Source: JBFWRK01 sp050248955 (GTDB lineage Bacteria > Actinomycetota > Acidimicrobiia > Acidimicrobiales > Ilumatobacteraceae). Taken from it: a DNA stretch of 64,000 nt. Positions within the stretch are counted from its first letter, which is position 1. The number at the start of each line of letters is the position of its first letter. The stretch is from contig JBFWRK010000017.1 of the NCBI GenBank assembly GCA_050248955.1, positions 1 through 64,000 of the forward strand, given 5' to 3'. Below, one piece after another: positions 54,548 to 63,044 of this stretch. Under the pieces are notes generated by a model, which saw nothing but the letters and a program-made list of their open reading frames with translations, was not told the DNA's origin and did not search any database. The translations under genes and the position numbers were made by a program.

Positions 54548-55720
54548 TCATGGGTCGGTGCCGAGCGACTCGGCTCGGCGGAGGACTTCTCGGAGCGGGA
54601 GGCCGAGGGCGACGGCTGCGGCGCGGGCATCGTCGTGCTCGACCTTCACACGGTCGGGGGTGCGCTTCACCCGGATCGTGTGACCGTCGACGTCGACCGC
54701 CTGCTCGGTCCGCTGCTGCGGCCAGCGCTCGATCGTCGAGCCGCGGAGCCCGAGCGTGCCCGTCTGGCGGATCAGCTCCGCAGCCACCGAATCGGCGACG
54801 GCCGGATCGCACAACGCGTGCACCGTGTGCGCCGGTCGGCCCTTCTTCATCGTGATCGGTGTGATCCACGCGTCGTGGGCACCCACGGCGAGCAGTGCTG
54901 TGATCGTGTGTGCGAGCACCTCACCCGTCACGTCGTCGACGTTCGCCTCGAGCAGCCGCACCCGCTGACCGTCCGTGGTCGATCGGTCGTTCGCCGATTC
55001 GCCGATCACCACTTGGAGCACGTTCGGCCGACCGGGAAGATCGCGTGTGCCTGCGCCGTAGCCGACAGAGCGCACCGTCATCGCCGGCATCGGCCCGAAG
55101 CCCGCCGAGAGCGCGGTCATCAGCGCCGCTCCCGTCGGCGTCGTCAGCTCGAGGTCGATGTCGATCCCGTTCGCCGGCGCGCCGGCCCTGGCGAGCAGCC
55201 CGACGACGGCCGGTGCCGGGTTCGGCAGCACCCCGTGGGCGGCGGTGATCGTGCCGGTGCCCACCGCGACGGAGCTGCAGCGCACCTCGTCGATGCCGAG
55301 CGTGGTGAGCGCGGCGCTGCTGCCGACGATGTCGACGATCGCGTCGAGCGAGCCGACCTCGTGGAACTCGACGTCGTCCGGCTCCACGTCGTGGATCGCG
55401 CCCTCGACCGCGGCCAGCTCGCGGAACGTCGCCAGGGCGCGGTCACGCACGACGTCAGCCAGCGATGCCCCGAGCAGCAGCTCGCGGATCTGCCGGAACG
55501 GGCGGTGATACTCGTGATCCTGCGGGGCGACGACGAGCACGTGCGTTGCCGACACGCCGCATCGTTGAACTCGTTGCATCTGCAACGACCATCCGTCGAT
55601 CCCGAGCGCGTCGATCGCCGAGCGCACCTCCGAGAAGTCGGCGCCTGCATCGAGCAGCGCGCCGAGCGTCATGTCGCCGGCCGTGCCGTTGAAGCAGTTG
55701 AACCAGGCGACGCGCCTCAT
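54548..55720 (-). CDS. larC: Nickel pincer cofactor biosynthesis protein LarC
   Basis: A 390-residue LarC, the CTP-dependent enzyme that inserts nickel into the pincer nucleotide cofactor of lactate racemase and relatives. The N-terminus AWFNCFNGTAGDMTLGALLDAG is diagnostic. Other conserved pieces are HEVGSLDAIVDIVG, GTGTITAAHGVLPNPAPAV, ELTTPTGAALMTAL, GYGAGTRDLPGRPNVLQ, LEANVDDVTGEVLAHT and the C-terminal TPITMKKGRPAHTV. In some bacteria larC is split by a programmed frameshift; here it is one continuous frame. ATG 55720 overlaps the larB stop by 4 bases. Confidence 0.95.
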   Translation of the reverse strand: MRRVAWFNCFNGTAGDMTLGALLDAGADFSEVRSAIDALGIDGWSLQMQRVQRCGVSATHVLVVAPQDHEYHRPFRQIRELLLGASLADVVRDRALATFRELAAVEGAIHDVEPDDVEFHEVGSLDAIVDIVGSSAALTTLGIDEVRCSSVAVGTGTITAAHGVLPNPAPAVVGLLARAGAPANGIDIDLELTTPTGAALMTALSAGFGPMPAMTVRSVGYGAGTRDLPGRPNVLQVVIGESANDRSTTDGQRVRLLEANVDDVTGEVLAHTITALLAVGAHDAWITPITMKKGRPAHTVHALCDPAVADSVAAELIRQTGTLGLRGSTIERWPQQRTEQAVDVDGHTIRVKRTPDRVKVEHDDARAAAVALGLPLREVLRRAESLGTDP

Positions 55721-56469
55721 GAGCGCGCCTGCGTGCCGAGCATCCGCGCCACGGCGCAGGCTGCCCCGAAGCCGTTGTCGATGCCGACGACCGTGATGCC
55801 CGACGCGCACGACGAGAGCATCGCCAGGAGTGCTGTCACGCCGGCGAACGACGATCCGTAGCCGGTGCTGGTCGGCACGGCGACGACCGGGGCACCGCTC
55901 AAGCCACCCACGACGCTCGCCAGCGCGCCCTCCATGCCGGCGACCACGACGATCGCATCCGCATCGACCACGTCATCGTGATGTGCGAGCAGTCGGTGCA
56001 GCCCGGCGACTCCCACGTCGACGAGTGTCATCGGCGCAAACCCGTAGGCGCTGAGCGTGGCGGTGCACTCCTCGACGACCGGGACGTCCGCCGTGCCACC
56101 GCTGCACACGAGGATCCGCTCCGAGCGACTCGTCGTGGGCAGCCGCCACGCGATCGTCCCCGCCCGCACGATTCCGTCCGGTTGGGACGAGAGCACCGCC
56201 TTCGTCTGTGCTTCGTCGACGCGTGTCAACAGCACGGGACCGCTGCCGTGCCGGAGCAGCTCCGAGACGATGCGGGCACACTGCTCGGGCGACTTCCCGG
56301 GGCCGTAGACCGCTTCGGGCAGCCCCTGGCGGAGCCTGCGGTGATGATCGACGCGGGCGTCGCCGAGATCGGCGAACGGCAGGCGGCGCAGCACGCGCAC
56401 GGCGTCGTCGGGGGCGACTCGACCCTCGCGCACGTCGTCGAGCAGCGTTCGCAGCATCGCTTCGTCCAC
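55717..56469 (-). CDS. larB: Pyridinium-3,5-biscarboxylic acid mononucleotide synthase LarB
   Basis: A protein of about 250 residues related to AIR carboxylase (PurE). LarB carboxylates and hydrolyses nicotinic acid adenine dinucleotide, the first step to the nickel pincer cofactor. Conserved regions are FADLGDARVDHHRRLRQGLP, EAVYGPGKSPEQ, ILVCSGGTADVPVVEEC, VDVGVAGLHRLL, IVVVAGMEGALASVVGGL and VPTSTGYGSSFAGVTALLAM. GTG 56469 is preferred because GAGGATGGGG sits just upstream; an in-frame GTG at 56502 is possible. No larE or larA is in the window, so the cofactor pathway must be completed elsewhere. Confidence 0.93.
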   Translation of the reverse strand: MDEAMLRTLLDDVREGRVAPDDAVRVLRRLPFADLGDARVDHHRRLRQGLPEAVYGPGKSPEQCARIVSELLRHGSGPVLLTRVDEAQTKAVLSSQPDGIVRAGTIAWRLPTTSRSERILVCSGGTADVPVVEECTATLSAYGFAPMTLVDVGVAGLHRLLAHHDDVVDADAIVVVAGMEGALASVVGGLSGAPVVAVPTSTGYGSSFAGVTALLAMLSSCASGITVVGIDNGFGAACAVARMLGTQARS

Positions 56470-56555
56470 GTCCCCATCCTCGCAGCGAAGAACGCGGCTC
56501 ACACGGCCACCGGAATCGCAGCGGGGCCGATCGGACGCCGCCGTAACCTGACGCC

Positions 56556-57512
56556 GTGACCACCGTTCCCGGGACCCCCACCCTCCTCCGCGTCGGGTTC
56601 CTCGGCCCGCTCGGCACGTTCACCGAGCAGGCGCTCCGCAGCCAAGCCGACCTCGCCGCGAGCGAGCTCGTGCTGTACCCGACGATGCCCGATGTGCTCG
56701 ACGCGGTCGAGAGCGGCGAGATCGATCTCGGGTTCGTCGCCATCGAGAACTCGATCGAAGGCGCAGTGAACCTCACACAGGACGAGCTCGCGTTCAGCCA
56801 CGACCTGCTGATCCAGCGCGAGGTCGTGCTGGACATCGAGCACTGCCTGCTCGCCTCGCCGGGTACGACCGTCGACCAGGTGAAGGAAGTGCTCTCGATC
56901 CCCGTCGCCACCGCGCAGTGCCACGGATTCGTGCGCAAGACGCTCCCCCATGCGGAAGTGCGAGCGACGAACTCGACGGCCGAAGCTGCCCGCCTCGTCG
57001 GCGAAGATCGTTCCGGCCACCTCGCCGCCATCGCCCCGCGGGTCTCGGCCGAGCTCTACGGCTTGGAGATACTGGTTGCCGACATCGCCGACCATCCCGG
57101 CAACCAAACGCGCTTCGTGGCCGTCGCCAAGGAAGGCATCCCGGCTCGAACCGGGCACGACCGCACCGCGCTCGTCGTCTACCAGCGCGCCGACGAGCCG
57201 GGCAGCCTGATCTCGATCCTGCAGGAGTTCGCTGCCCGCCGGATCAACCTGTCGAACCTGCTCTCGCGCCCGACGAAGGAAGGTGGCCTCGGGGACTACT
57301 GCTTCATCATCTACGCCGACGGCCACATCGCCGACGAGATCGTCGCCGACGCGATGCGCCAGCTGCGGGCGAAGCAGGGGGCGGTGAAGTTCCTCGGCTC
57401 GTACCCGGCTGCCGGCGAGCACGCACTCAGCGCTCGTGAGCACGCCGACAGCCGCTGGCGAGAGGCCGACGACTGGATCAACGAGCTGCGCCGCGGCATC
57501 GCAACGCCGTGA
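56556..57512 (+). CDS. pheA: Prephenate dehydratase
   Basis: A 318-residue enzyme converting prephenate to phenylpyruvate in phenylalanine synthesis. The catalytic domain (about 12-190) shows VGFLGPLGTFTEQAL, FVAIENSIEGAVN, IEHCLLA, NSTAEAARLV and HPGNQTRFVAVAKEG. A regulatory ACT domain (about 205-285) has DEPGSLISILQEFAARRINLS and LLSRPTKEGGLGDYCF, the region that binds Phe. It is monofunctional, lacking a chorismate mutase domain. GTG 56556 gives the canonical start. The gene ends within a set of 18-nt repeats that run into the next gene. Confidence 0.95.
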   Translation: MTTVPGTPTLLRVGFLGPLGTFTEQALRSQADLAASELVLYPTMPDVLDAVESGEIDLGFVAIENSIEGAVNLTQDELAFSHDLLIQREVVLDIEHCLLASPGTTVDQVKEVLSIPVATAQCHGFVRKTLPHAEVRATNSTAEAARLVGEDRSGHLAAIAPRVSAELYGLEILVADIADHPGNQTRFVAVAKEGIPARTGHDRTALVVYQRADEPGSLISILQEFAARRINLSNLLSRPTKEGGLGDYCFIIYADGHIADEIVADAMRQLRAKQGAVKFLGSYPAAGEHALSAREHADSRWREADDWINELRRGIATP

Positions 57513-57556
57513 GATGTCGCTACGCCGTGAGATGTCGCATCGCCGTGCGATGCCAG
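57504..57556 (+). repeat. 18-nt tandem repeats across the pheA/lipoprotein junction
   Basis: ACGCCGTGAGATGTCGCT (57504-57521) and ACGCCGTGAGATGTCGCA (57522-57539) followed by a degenerate third unit TCGCCGTGCGATGCCAG. The first unit contains the pheA stop codon. Each unit carries an ATG in the frame of the downstream gene. Confidence 0.8.
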
Positions 57557-58434
57557 TTCGCGTCGCGATCATCCTGACGACGGCCGTGCTGCTCGCCGGC
57601 TGTGCGGACGACGAGCCGCCCGACACCTCGGACGCCGCCACGTCCCACGCCGTCGCCGCCCACGGCCTGACCGCCACCCTGCTCCAGTACCGGGAGGACG
57701 AGGTCCGCCACGAGCTCTCGATCAAGGTGCGCAACAGCGGGACCGAACCGGTGCGGATCATGGACCTGCGCTTGCTGTGGGACGGACTCGAGCCGGTCGA
57801 TCGGGTCGGGCAGGACCACCTGTTGGGCGTTGGTCAGGCCCTGGATCTGCGCGTGCCCTTCGGCGACGGCCGCTGTGCGAACGACTACTCGCTCGATCCG
57901 CCCTCGACGACCTCCGCAACGGGTGACGCCACGATCGAGCTGGCAGACGGCTCGACGGAGGCGGTGCAGATCCCGATCGACGACGTGGAGGACCAGCTCG
58001 GCCGGCTGTACCGCACCGACTGCCGGCGCCAGTTCGTGGCGTCCGTCGTGTCGCTCGAGCTGACCGGACCGTGGGAGCGGGTCGACCCGGGCGGTGAGGC
58101 GACGTTGCGCGGCGCACTCGCCGTCGAACGGCGTGCCCGCGACCGCACGATCACGATCCTCGACGTGGACGGCAGCGTGTTGCTGAACGTCCGTCCCACC
58201 GAGCCGATCGACGAACCGCTGCTCGTCCTCGGGCCGGACGACGATGCCGGCACCGTGCCGATCGACGTCACACCGGCGCGGTGCGACGCGCACGCGCTCG
58301 GCGAGAGCAAGAAGACGTACGTCTTCCAGCTGCAGGTCGATCTCGGCGACGGGCCGGAGGGCGTGGTCATCTCGCCCGACACCGCGACCGAGTCCGTGAT
58401 GTACCAGGTGATCCTCGACGGCTGCGGACTCTGA
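57550..58434 (+). CDS. Lipoprotein of unknown function
   Basis: A 294-residue lipoprotein with signal MPVRVAIILTTAVLLAGC, the Cys being the lipidation site. The mature part is all-beta in character: paired segments such as LSIKVRNSGTEPVRIMDLRLLWD and TVPIDVTPARCDAHALGES suggest two Ig-like domains (about 45-165 and 175-290). Four cysteines in the second half could form disulphides. No catalytic motif recognised. Three in-frame ATGs (57514, 57532, 57550) come from the 18-nt repeats; 57550 gives the best signal peptide. It is 37 bases past pheA, so it could be co-transcribed. Confidence 0.82.
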   Translation: MPVRVAIILTTAVLLAGCADDEPPDTSDAATSHAVAAHGLTATLLQYREDEVRHELSIKVRNSGTEPVRIMDLRLLWDGLEPVDRVGQDHLLGVGQALDLRVPFGDGRCANDYSLDPPSTTSATGDATIELADGSTEAVQIPIDDVEDQLGRLYRTDCRRQFVASVVSLELTGPWERVDPGGEATLRGALAVERRARDRTITILDVDGSVLLNVRPTEPIDEPLLVLGPDDDAGTVPIDVTPARCDAHALGESKKTYVFQLQVDLGDGPEGVVISPDTATESVMYQVILDGCGL

Positions 58435-58452
58435 TCCGCACGGATCGAGGAC

Positions 58453-59667
58453 TCAGTCGACCTGGCAGACGAGGCCCTTCAGGTACGCGGTCTCGGGGAT
58501 CGCGAGGTGCACCGGATGATCGCTCGCCTGGTGGAGGCGACCGATGATGCGTGCCTCGCGTCGGGCGTCGAGCGCCGCCCCGGCAACGACCTTCTGGAAG
58601 AGCAGCTCGTCGAGCAGTCCCGAGCACGAGAACGTGACGAGGATCCCGCCCGGATCGAGCAACTGGAACGCGATGAGGTTGATGTCCTTGTACGCCCGCG
58701 TCGAACGCTCGACCTGATCGGCGCGATGGGCGAGCTTCGGCGGGTCGAGGACGATCAGGTCGTAGCGCTCGCTCTGCGCTCGCAGCCGGCGCAGATCGGC
58801 GAACGCGTCGGCCTCGACGAGCTCTCCGGGTGGGCAACCGTTGCACTCGAGGTTGCGCGCGGCAAGTGCGAGCGCGGGACCTGACGAGTCGATCGACGTC
58901 GTCGACGTCGCCCCGGCGCGCGCAGCGACGACGGCGAACGCGCCGGTGTAGGCGAACACGTTGAGCATCCGCCGCCCCGCCGCGAGGTCGGCCACGGCGC
59001 GGCGGCTCTCGCGCTGGTCGAGGTAGAAGCCCGTCTTGTGACCGCGGCGGACATCGACGTAGTAGGTCGCGCCGTCCTCGACGAACGTCAGCAGTTCGGG
59101 AGGCTCGCTGCCGCGCATCAGCCCGACGCGCTGCTCGAGACCTTCGCGCTGGCGCATGTCGACGTCGGAGCGTTCGTACACGCCCTCGATGCCGGGGAGG
59201 GCGGCGAGCGCGTCGGCGATGGTGTCGCGCCATCGCTCGGCGCCGGCCGTGGTGAGCTCGGTGATGACGTGGGCGCCGTACCGGTCGGCGATGAGTCCCG
59301 GCACGCCGTCGGCCTCCGAGAACACCAGTCGCGCCCCGTCCGTCCGTGCCGTCAACGGGTCGCGCCGGCGCGCCGAGGCTGTGATCCGGTTGGCGACGAA
59401 GACGTCGTCGATGACGTCACCCTCGTCGAAGCTCCAGACGCGGGCGACGATCTGTGAGCTCGGGCTGTACGCCGCCCAGGCGAGGAACGTACCGTCCGCC
59501 GCCTCGACCGCGACGGTGTCGCCGGGTGCCGGCCGGCCGGCGACGCGAGCGACGGAGCCACTGAAGATCCAGGGGTGCCGCCGCCGCAGTGAGCGCTCAC
59601 GTCCGGCGCGCAGACGGAGGGTCGCGGGGGCCAGCACCAACCGGACACTACCGAGGCGACCCGGCAT
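58453..59667 (-). CDS. Class I rRNA large-subunit methyltransferase, RlmI-like
   Basis: A 404-residue protein similar to RlmI, which methylates C1962 of 23S rRNA. A PUA-like domain is at the N-terminus (LRAGRERSLRRRHPWIFSGSVAR), followed by a central EEHEE-type domain and the Rossmann AdoMet domain (about 215-385) with YYVDVRRGHKTGFYLDQRESR, MLNVFAYTGAFAVVAA, and the catalytic region IVLDPPKLAH with FSCSGLL. The start is uncertain: ATG 59667 or GTG 59646, the latter matching VRLVL at the start of E. coli RlmI. It converges on the preceding lipoprotein gene. Confidence 0.9.
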   Translation of the reverse strand: MPGRLGSVRLVLAPATLRLRAGRERSLRRRHPWIFSGSVARVAGRPAPGDTVAVEAADGTFLAWAAYSPSSQIVARVWSFDEGDVIDDVFVANRITASARRRDPLTARTDGARLVFSEADGVPGLIADRYGAHVITELTTAGAERWRDTIADALAALPGIEGVYERSDVDMRQREGLEQRVGLMRGSEPPELLTFVEDGATYYVDVRRGHKTGFYLDQRESRRAVADLAAGRRMLNVFAYTGAFAVVAARAGATSTTSIDSSGPALALAARNLECNGCPPGELVEADAFADLRRLRAQSERYDLIVLDPPKLAHRADQVERSTRAYKDINLIAFQLLDPGGILVTFSCSGLLDELLFQKVVAGAALDARREARIIGRLHQASDHPVHLAIPETAYLKGLVCQVD

Positions 59668-59752
59668 GACATGTGGCACACATTCCGGCTCGGTCGTGAT
59701 TGCGGCCCGGCGGTCGACGCAGACTGGCGGACCCCCTACACCTGGAGCTCAG

Positions 59753-60391
59753 ATGTCACGTGTCAGCCGCCTCGTCCCTGCCCTTTGCGCGCTCGCGCTC
59801 GTTGCCGGCGCGTGCAGCGACGATGGCGACGAGACCACCGACACCGGGGCCGTGACCGAGGCGTCGACGACGGCGGCGGCCACGACGACGGCACCAGCGA
59901 CGACGGCACCAGCGACGACGGCGGCCGCGTCGACCACCACGGAAGCCGAGCCGACCACCACCGAAGCGGCGTCGCTCGGCTCGATCATCGAGGTGGCGAC
60001 CGAGAACGGCGAGTTCTCGACGATGCTCTCGCTCATCGATGCCGCCGGCCTGACCGAGCAGCTCGAGACGCAGCAGTTCACGCTGCTCGCGCCGACCGAC
60101 GAGGCGTTCCTCGCGTTCGGGCAGCCGGCCATCGACGCGCTCCTCGCCGATCAGGTCGCGCTGACGGCGCTCGTCGAGAACCACCTGCTGCCGAGCCCGC
60201 AGGATGCCGATCTCATCTCGGGCTTCATGAACGTGCTCACGGTCGCCGGTGCCTCACACGTCGTCGACGGCGCGGACATCGCCAGTCTCACCATCGGTGG
60301 TGCTCCGGTCGTGCAGCCCGACATCGAGGCCGACAACGGCATCGTCCATGGCATCGGAGCGGTGCTCGTGCCGGTGGCTCCCGCCGGCTGA
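59753..60391 (+). CDS. Fasciclin-domain lipoprotein
   Basis: A 212-residue lipoprotein. The signal peptide ends in the lipobox VAGAC, then a Thr/Ala-rich linker (TTAPATTAPATTAAASTTT) to about residue 75. One FAS1 domain follows (about 76-208: SIIEVATENGEFSTMLSLID, FTLLAPTDEAFLAFG, LTALVENHLLPS, NVLTVAGASHVVDGA, GIVHGIGAVLVPV). It resembles osteoblast-specific factor-type adhesion lipoproteins. It differs from the fasciclin protein at 9328-9957 by its lipid anchor. ATG 59753 follows TGGAGC. Confidence 0.92.
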   Translation: MSRVSRLVPALCALALVAGACSDDGDETTDTGAVTEASTTAAATTTAPATTAPATTAAASTTTEAEPTTTEAASLGSIIEVATENGEFSTMLSLIDAAGLTEQLETQQFTLLAPTDEAFLAFGQPAIDALLADQVALTALVENHLLPSPQDADLISGFMNVLTVAGASHVVDGADIASLTIGGAPVVQPDIEADNGIVHGIGAVLVPVAPAG

Positions 60392-60415
60392 CCGGCGACG
60401 CCGGCAGGATCTCGT

Positions 60416-61810
60416 TCAGGTCCGCGTCGTCCACCCGTCCCGTGTGAGCGGCATGGCCGTGGTGCCTGTCTCGTCAGGCACCACGCCGAGCACTTGGTGG
60501 ACGTTGAGCCCCCCGTCCTCGAACCCGACTGCCGACCCGGCCATGTAGAGCCGCCAGATCCGCGCCCGGGCCTCGCCCGCGAGCTCGACCGCCCGGTCCC
60601 ATTCCGCTTCGAGGTTCGCGACCCAACAGCGCAGCGTCAGTGCGTAGTGCTCGCGGAGCGACTCGAGGTCGCGAACCTCGAAGCCGGCGCGCTCCATCGC
60701 GAGCACCGTCGTGCCGACGTCGAGCAGCTCGCCGTCAGGGAAGACGTAGCGGTAGATGAAGCCGCGCTTGCTCATCTTGGAACCGTTGACGCTGGAGATC
60801 GCATGGTTCAACAGGCGGCCGTACGGGCGGAGCACCGAGCGCAGCACGCCGAAGTACTCGTCGATGCGCTCACTGCCGACGTGCTCGGACATGCCGACGG
60901 ACGAGATCGCGTCGAACGTCTCGCCGCGCAGGTCGCGGTAGTCCTGCAGGCGGATCTCCACGCGATCGGCGAGCCCGGCCTCGTCGACCCGCTTCCGGGC
61001 CGCCTCGGCCTGTGCCTTGCTGATCGTGACACCGACGACCCGCGCGCTGTGGTGTCGGGCGGCGTGCATCGCCATCGACCCCCAGCCACAGCCCACGTCG
61101 AGGAGCCGCTGCTCCGCACGTTCGTGGAGTCCGAGCTTGCGGCAGATCGACTCGAGCTTCGACGCCTGCGCGGACGCAAGATCCATGCCCGGCTCCGAGA
61201 ACCGGGCACACGAGTACGTCATGCTCGGGCCGAGCACGATCCGGTAGAAGTCGTTGCCGACGTCGTAGTGGTGGCCGATCACCTCGGCGTCGCGACGCTT
61301 CGTGTGGCGCCGCCAGCCGGCGGGGCGCGCTTCCTCCGGCGGGGGAGGAAGCGGCCGGCCGATCGCGCCGATCCGGCGGGCGGCGGCGACCGCGGCGAGC
61401 TTGTCCGACGCGCTCATCTTCACGTTCGACTGCGACACATCGCGCACCGCGGTGAGGACGGCATAGATGTCACCCTCGACCTCGAGATCACCGGCGACGA
61501 AGGCACGGCTGACCCCGAGCTCGTTCGGCGACCAGATCAGCCGGCGGAGTGCGTCAGCCGACCTCACGATGATCACGCCGACCGGATCGGCCGGCCCCAG
61601 TGAGCTGCCGTCCCAGAAGTCGAACCTGATCGTCAGCTTGCCACCGAGCATCGCCGTGATCAGCGGAGCGACCGATGCCGCAGCGCCGTTCGGCGGGCGG
61701 CTCGGTGCCCGTCCTTGCTGTGCCGGCGTCGATGCCGGCGTCGATGTAGGCGTTCGCAGCCTGGTGCGCTTCGCGTCGTCGCTTCGCTGCAGAGGTGCTT
61801 CCAGCGTCAT
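60416..61810 (-). CDS. Cyclopropane-fatty-acyl-phospholipid synthase family protein
   Basis: A 464-residue SAM-dependent methyltransferase of the CFA synthase family. The N-terminal domain (about 50-165) is lipid-binding in character, followed by HHYDVGNDFYRIVLGPSMTYSCARF (about 180-205) and the AdoMet motif LLDVGCGWGSMAMHAA (about 240). Other signatures are VVGVTISKAQ, FDAISSVGMSEHVG and YVFPDGELLDVGTTV. It probably cyclopropanates or methylates unsaturated phospholipid acyl chains. The N-terminal 45 residues are Ser/Thr/Pro-rich and atypical. It stands alone between convergent and co-directional neighbours. Confidence 0.92.
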   Translation of the reverse strand: MTLEAPLQRSDDAKRTRLRTPTSTPASTPAQQGRAPSRPPNGAAASVAPLITAMLGGKLTIRFDFWDGSSLGPADPVGVIIVRSADALRRLIWSPNELGVSRAFVAGDLEVEGDIYAVLTAVRDVSQSNVKMSASDKLAAVAAARRIGAIGRPLPPPPEEARPAGWRRHTKRRDAEVIGHHYDVGNDFYRIVLGPSMTYSCARFSEPGMDLASAQASKLESICRKLGLHERAEQRLLDVGCGWGSMAMHAARHHSARVVGVTISKAQAEAARKRVDEAGLADRVEIRLQDYRDLRGETFDAISSVGMSEHVGSERIDEYFGVLRSVLRPYGRLLNHAISSVNGSKMSKRGFIYRYVFPDGELLDVGTTVLAMERAGFEVRDLESLREHYALTLRCWVANLEAEWDRAVELAGEARARIWRLYMAGSAVGFEDGGLNVHQVLGVVPDETGTTAMPLTRDGWTTRT

Positions 61811-61879
61811 CGTCGCCCCCCGTTTGCTTGCCTTGAGCCCGACATCTTTTAGCAGGTGTGGACGAGGTCCTCGTCCGGG

Positions 61880-62962
61880 TTACCGGGACCCCGGCGGGAA
61901 CTCGAGGAGCACGTCACACGCATCGCCGAGGTCGAGGCCGTCGGTCGTCGAAGTGGCGAGGATCGCGAGCCCGTCGTGGTCGCGCAACCGTCGCCGGAAC
62001 GCCGTCTCGAGGTTCGCGTAGCGGTCATGGGCTTCGTCGACGTCGGTCCTGCGGCCGAAGAGCGCGTCGGCCTCGTCGAAGAGGAGGATCGCCCCGCTGC
62101 GTTCCGCCGCGTCGAACAGCTGGGCGAGCTGCTTCTCGGTCTCGCCGATGTACGCGCTGTCGACCCGGCCCAGGTCGACACGGTAGAGCGGCCGGCGCAG
62201 ATCGTTCGCGAGTGCCTCCGCGGCGGCCCGCTTCGAGGCGTCGTCGTCGCCGGCGAAGACGGCCGTCAACCCCCGCGACGCCGGTGTTCGGAGGGCAGTG
62301 CCCCACAACGGCGATGCGGGCTGCAGCGGGCCAGCGCGCTCGGCGATCTGTCTCAAGCTGTCGATCGCAGCGCGATCCGGTGCGAGCTGACCCCATGTCG
62401 AGACCGGCACCACCAGCTGTGCGAGTGGGCCGAGCGTGGCGGGTGTCGCGGAGCCGAGCAGCACGACTGCCAGCTCGTAGGCGGCCGAGATCCGGTAGCT
62501 CGTGCGGAAGGCCCGCCACACCTCGAACAGCGCGTCCGCGCCGAGGTTGAGCGGTGTGATGCGGAGCTGCTCGGTCTGTTCGTGGAGATCGCTGTCCGGC
62601 AGCTCCTCGGCGGTCGCCGCGAGGATCTCCGCCGGGGTGACGACGGGATGATCGTTGAGGATGCTCATCGCCCGGCCGAGCGACTCGTGGGCGATCGCCT
62701 CGTCGTCGGCATAGGCCGTGATGACGTAGCGGAGGTCGAGCGCGATGAGCCGGTTGTCGGACCGGTTGGCAACTCGTCCGAGCGGTACGGAGCTGCGCCA
62801 TGCCGTGTTCTGGACGGCGGAGTAGAGGTAGATGTTCAGTCGTCCGGAGCCGGTGGCCTCGCTCGCCCGGTCGAGCGGGAGCATCGTCACCTGGGGCGCC
62901 GTGCTCCGCAGCAGATGGCGGAGCGTCCGGGTGGCCGCGGCGACCGCAAGCGCGTTGCTCAT
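61880..62962 (-). CDS. DUF4255 domain fused to a degenerate AAA+ ATPase domain
   Basis: A 360-residue fusion. Residues 1-180 form a DUF4255 domain (LNIYLYSAVQNTAWRSS, LALDLRYVITAY, ESLGRAMSILNDHPVVT), the family of Pvc16/Afp16 cap proteins of contractile injection systems. Residues 200-360 follow AAA+ ATPases of the same systems (Pvc15-like): RPLYRVDLGRVDSAYIGETE, LAQLFDAAERSGAILLFDEA and AHDRYANLETAFRRRL. Walker B (LLFDEAD, 293-299) is intact, but Walker A reads FAGDDDASKR (236-245) with no GxxGxGKT, and sensor 1 Asn is replaced (ATST). ATP hydrolysis is therefore doubtful. The C-terminus is truncated after EFPPGSR. No tube, sheath, baseplate or tail gene is nearby, so it is an orphan here. 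Confidence 0.85.
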   Translation of the reverse strand: MSNALAVAAATRTLRHLLRSTAPQVTMLPLDRASEATGSGRLNIYLYSAVQNTAWRSSVPLGRVANRSDNRLIALDLRYVITAYADDEAIAHESLGRAMSILNDHPVVTPAEILAATAEELPDSDLHEQTEQLRITPLNLGADALFEVWRAFRTSYRISAAYELAVVLLGSATPATLGPLAQLVVPVSTWGQLAPDRAAIDSLRQIAERAGPLQPASPLWGTALRTPASRGLTAVFAGDDDASKRAAAEALANDLRRPLYRVDLGRVDSAYIGETEKQLAQLFDAAERSGAILLFDEADALFGRRTDVDEAHDRYANLETAFRRRLRDHDGLAILATSTTDGLDLGDACDVLLEFPPGSR

Positions 62963-63044
62963 CGCGCCGACCGTACCCGCAGGTGAGGAGGCGTCGTGCC
63001 GGCCCTCCTGCGGCTCCGATCGTCCGGCGCGTAGGGTGCCGGTG

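Noticed and set aside
61880..62962. A complete contractile injection system near the DUF4255 gene
   Set aside because: No sheath, tube, baseplate, LysM or tape-measure genes are found within the window; only the one fusion gene is present.
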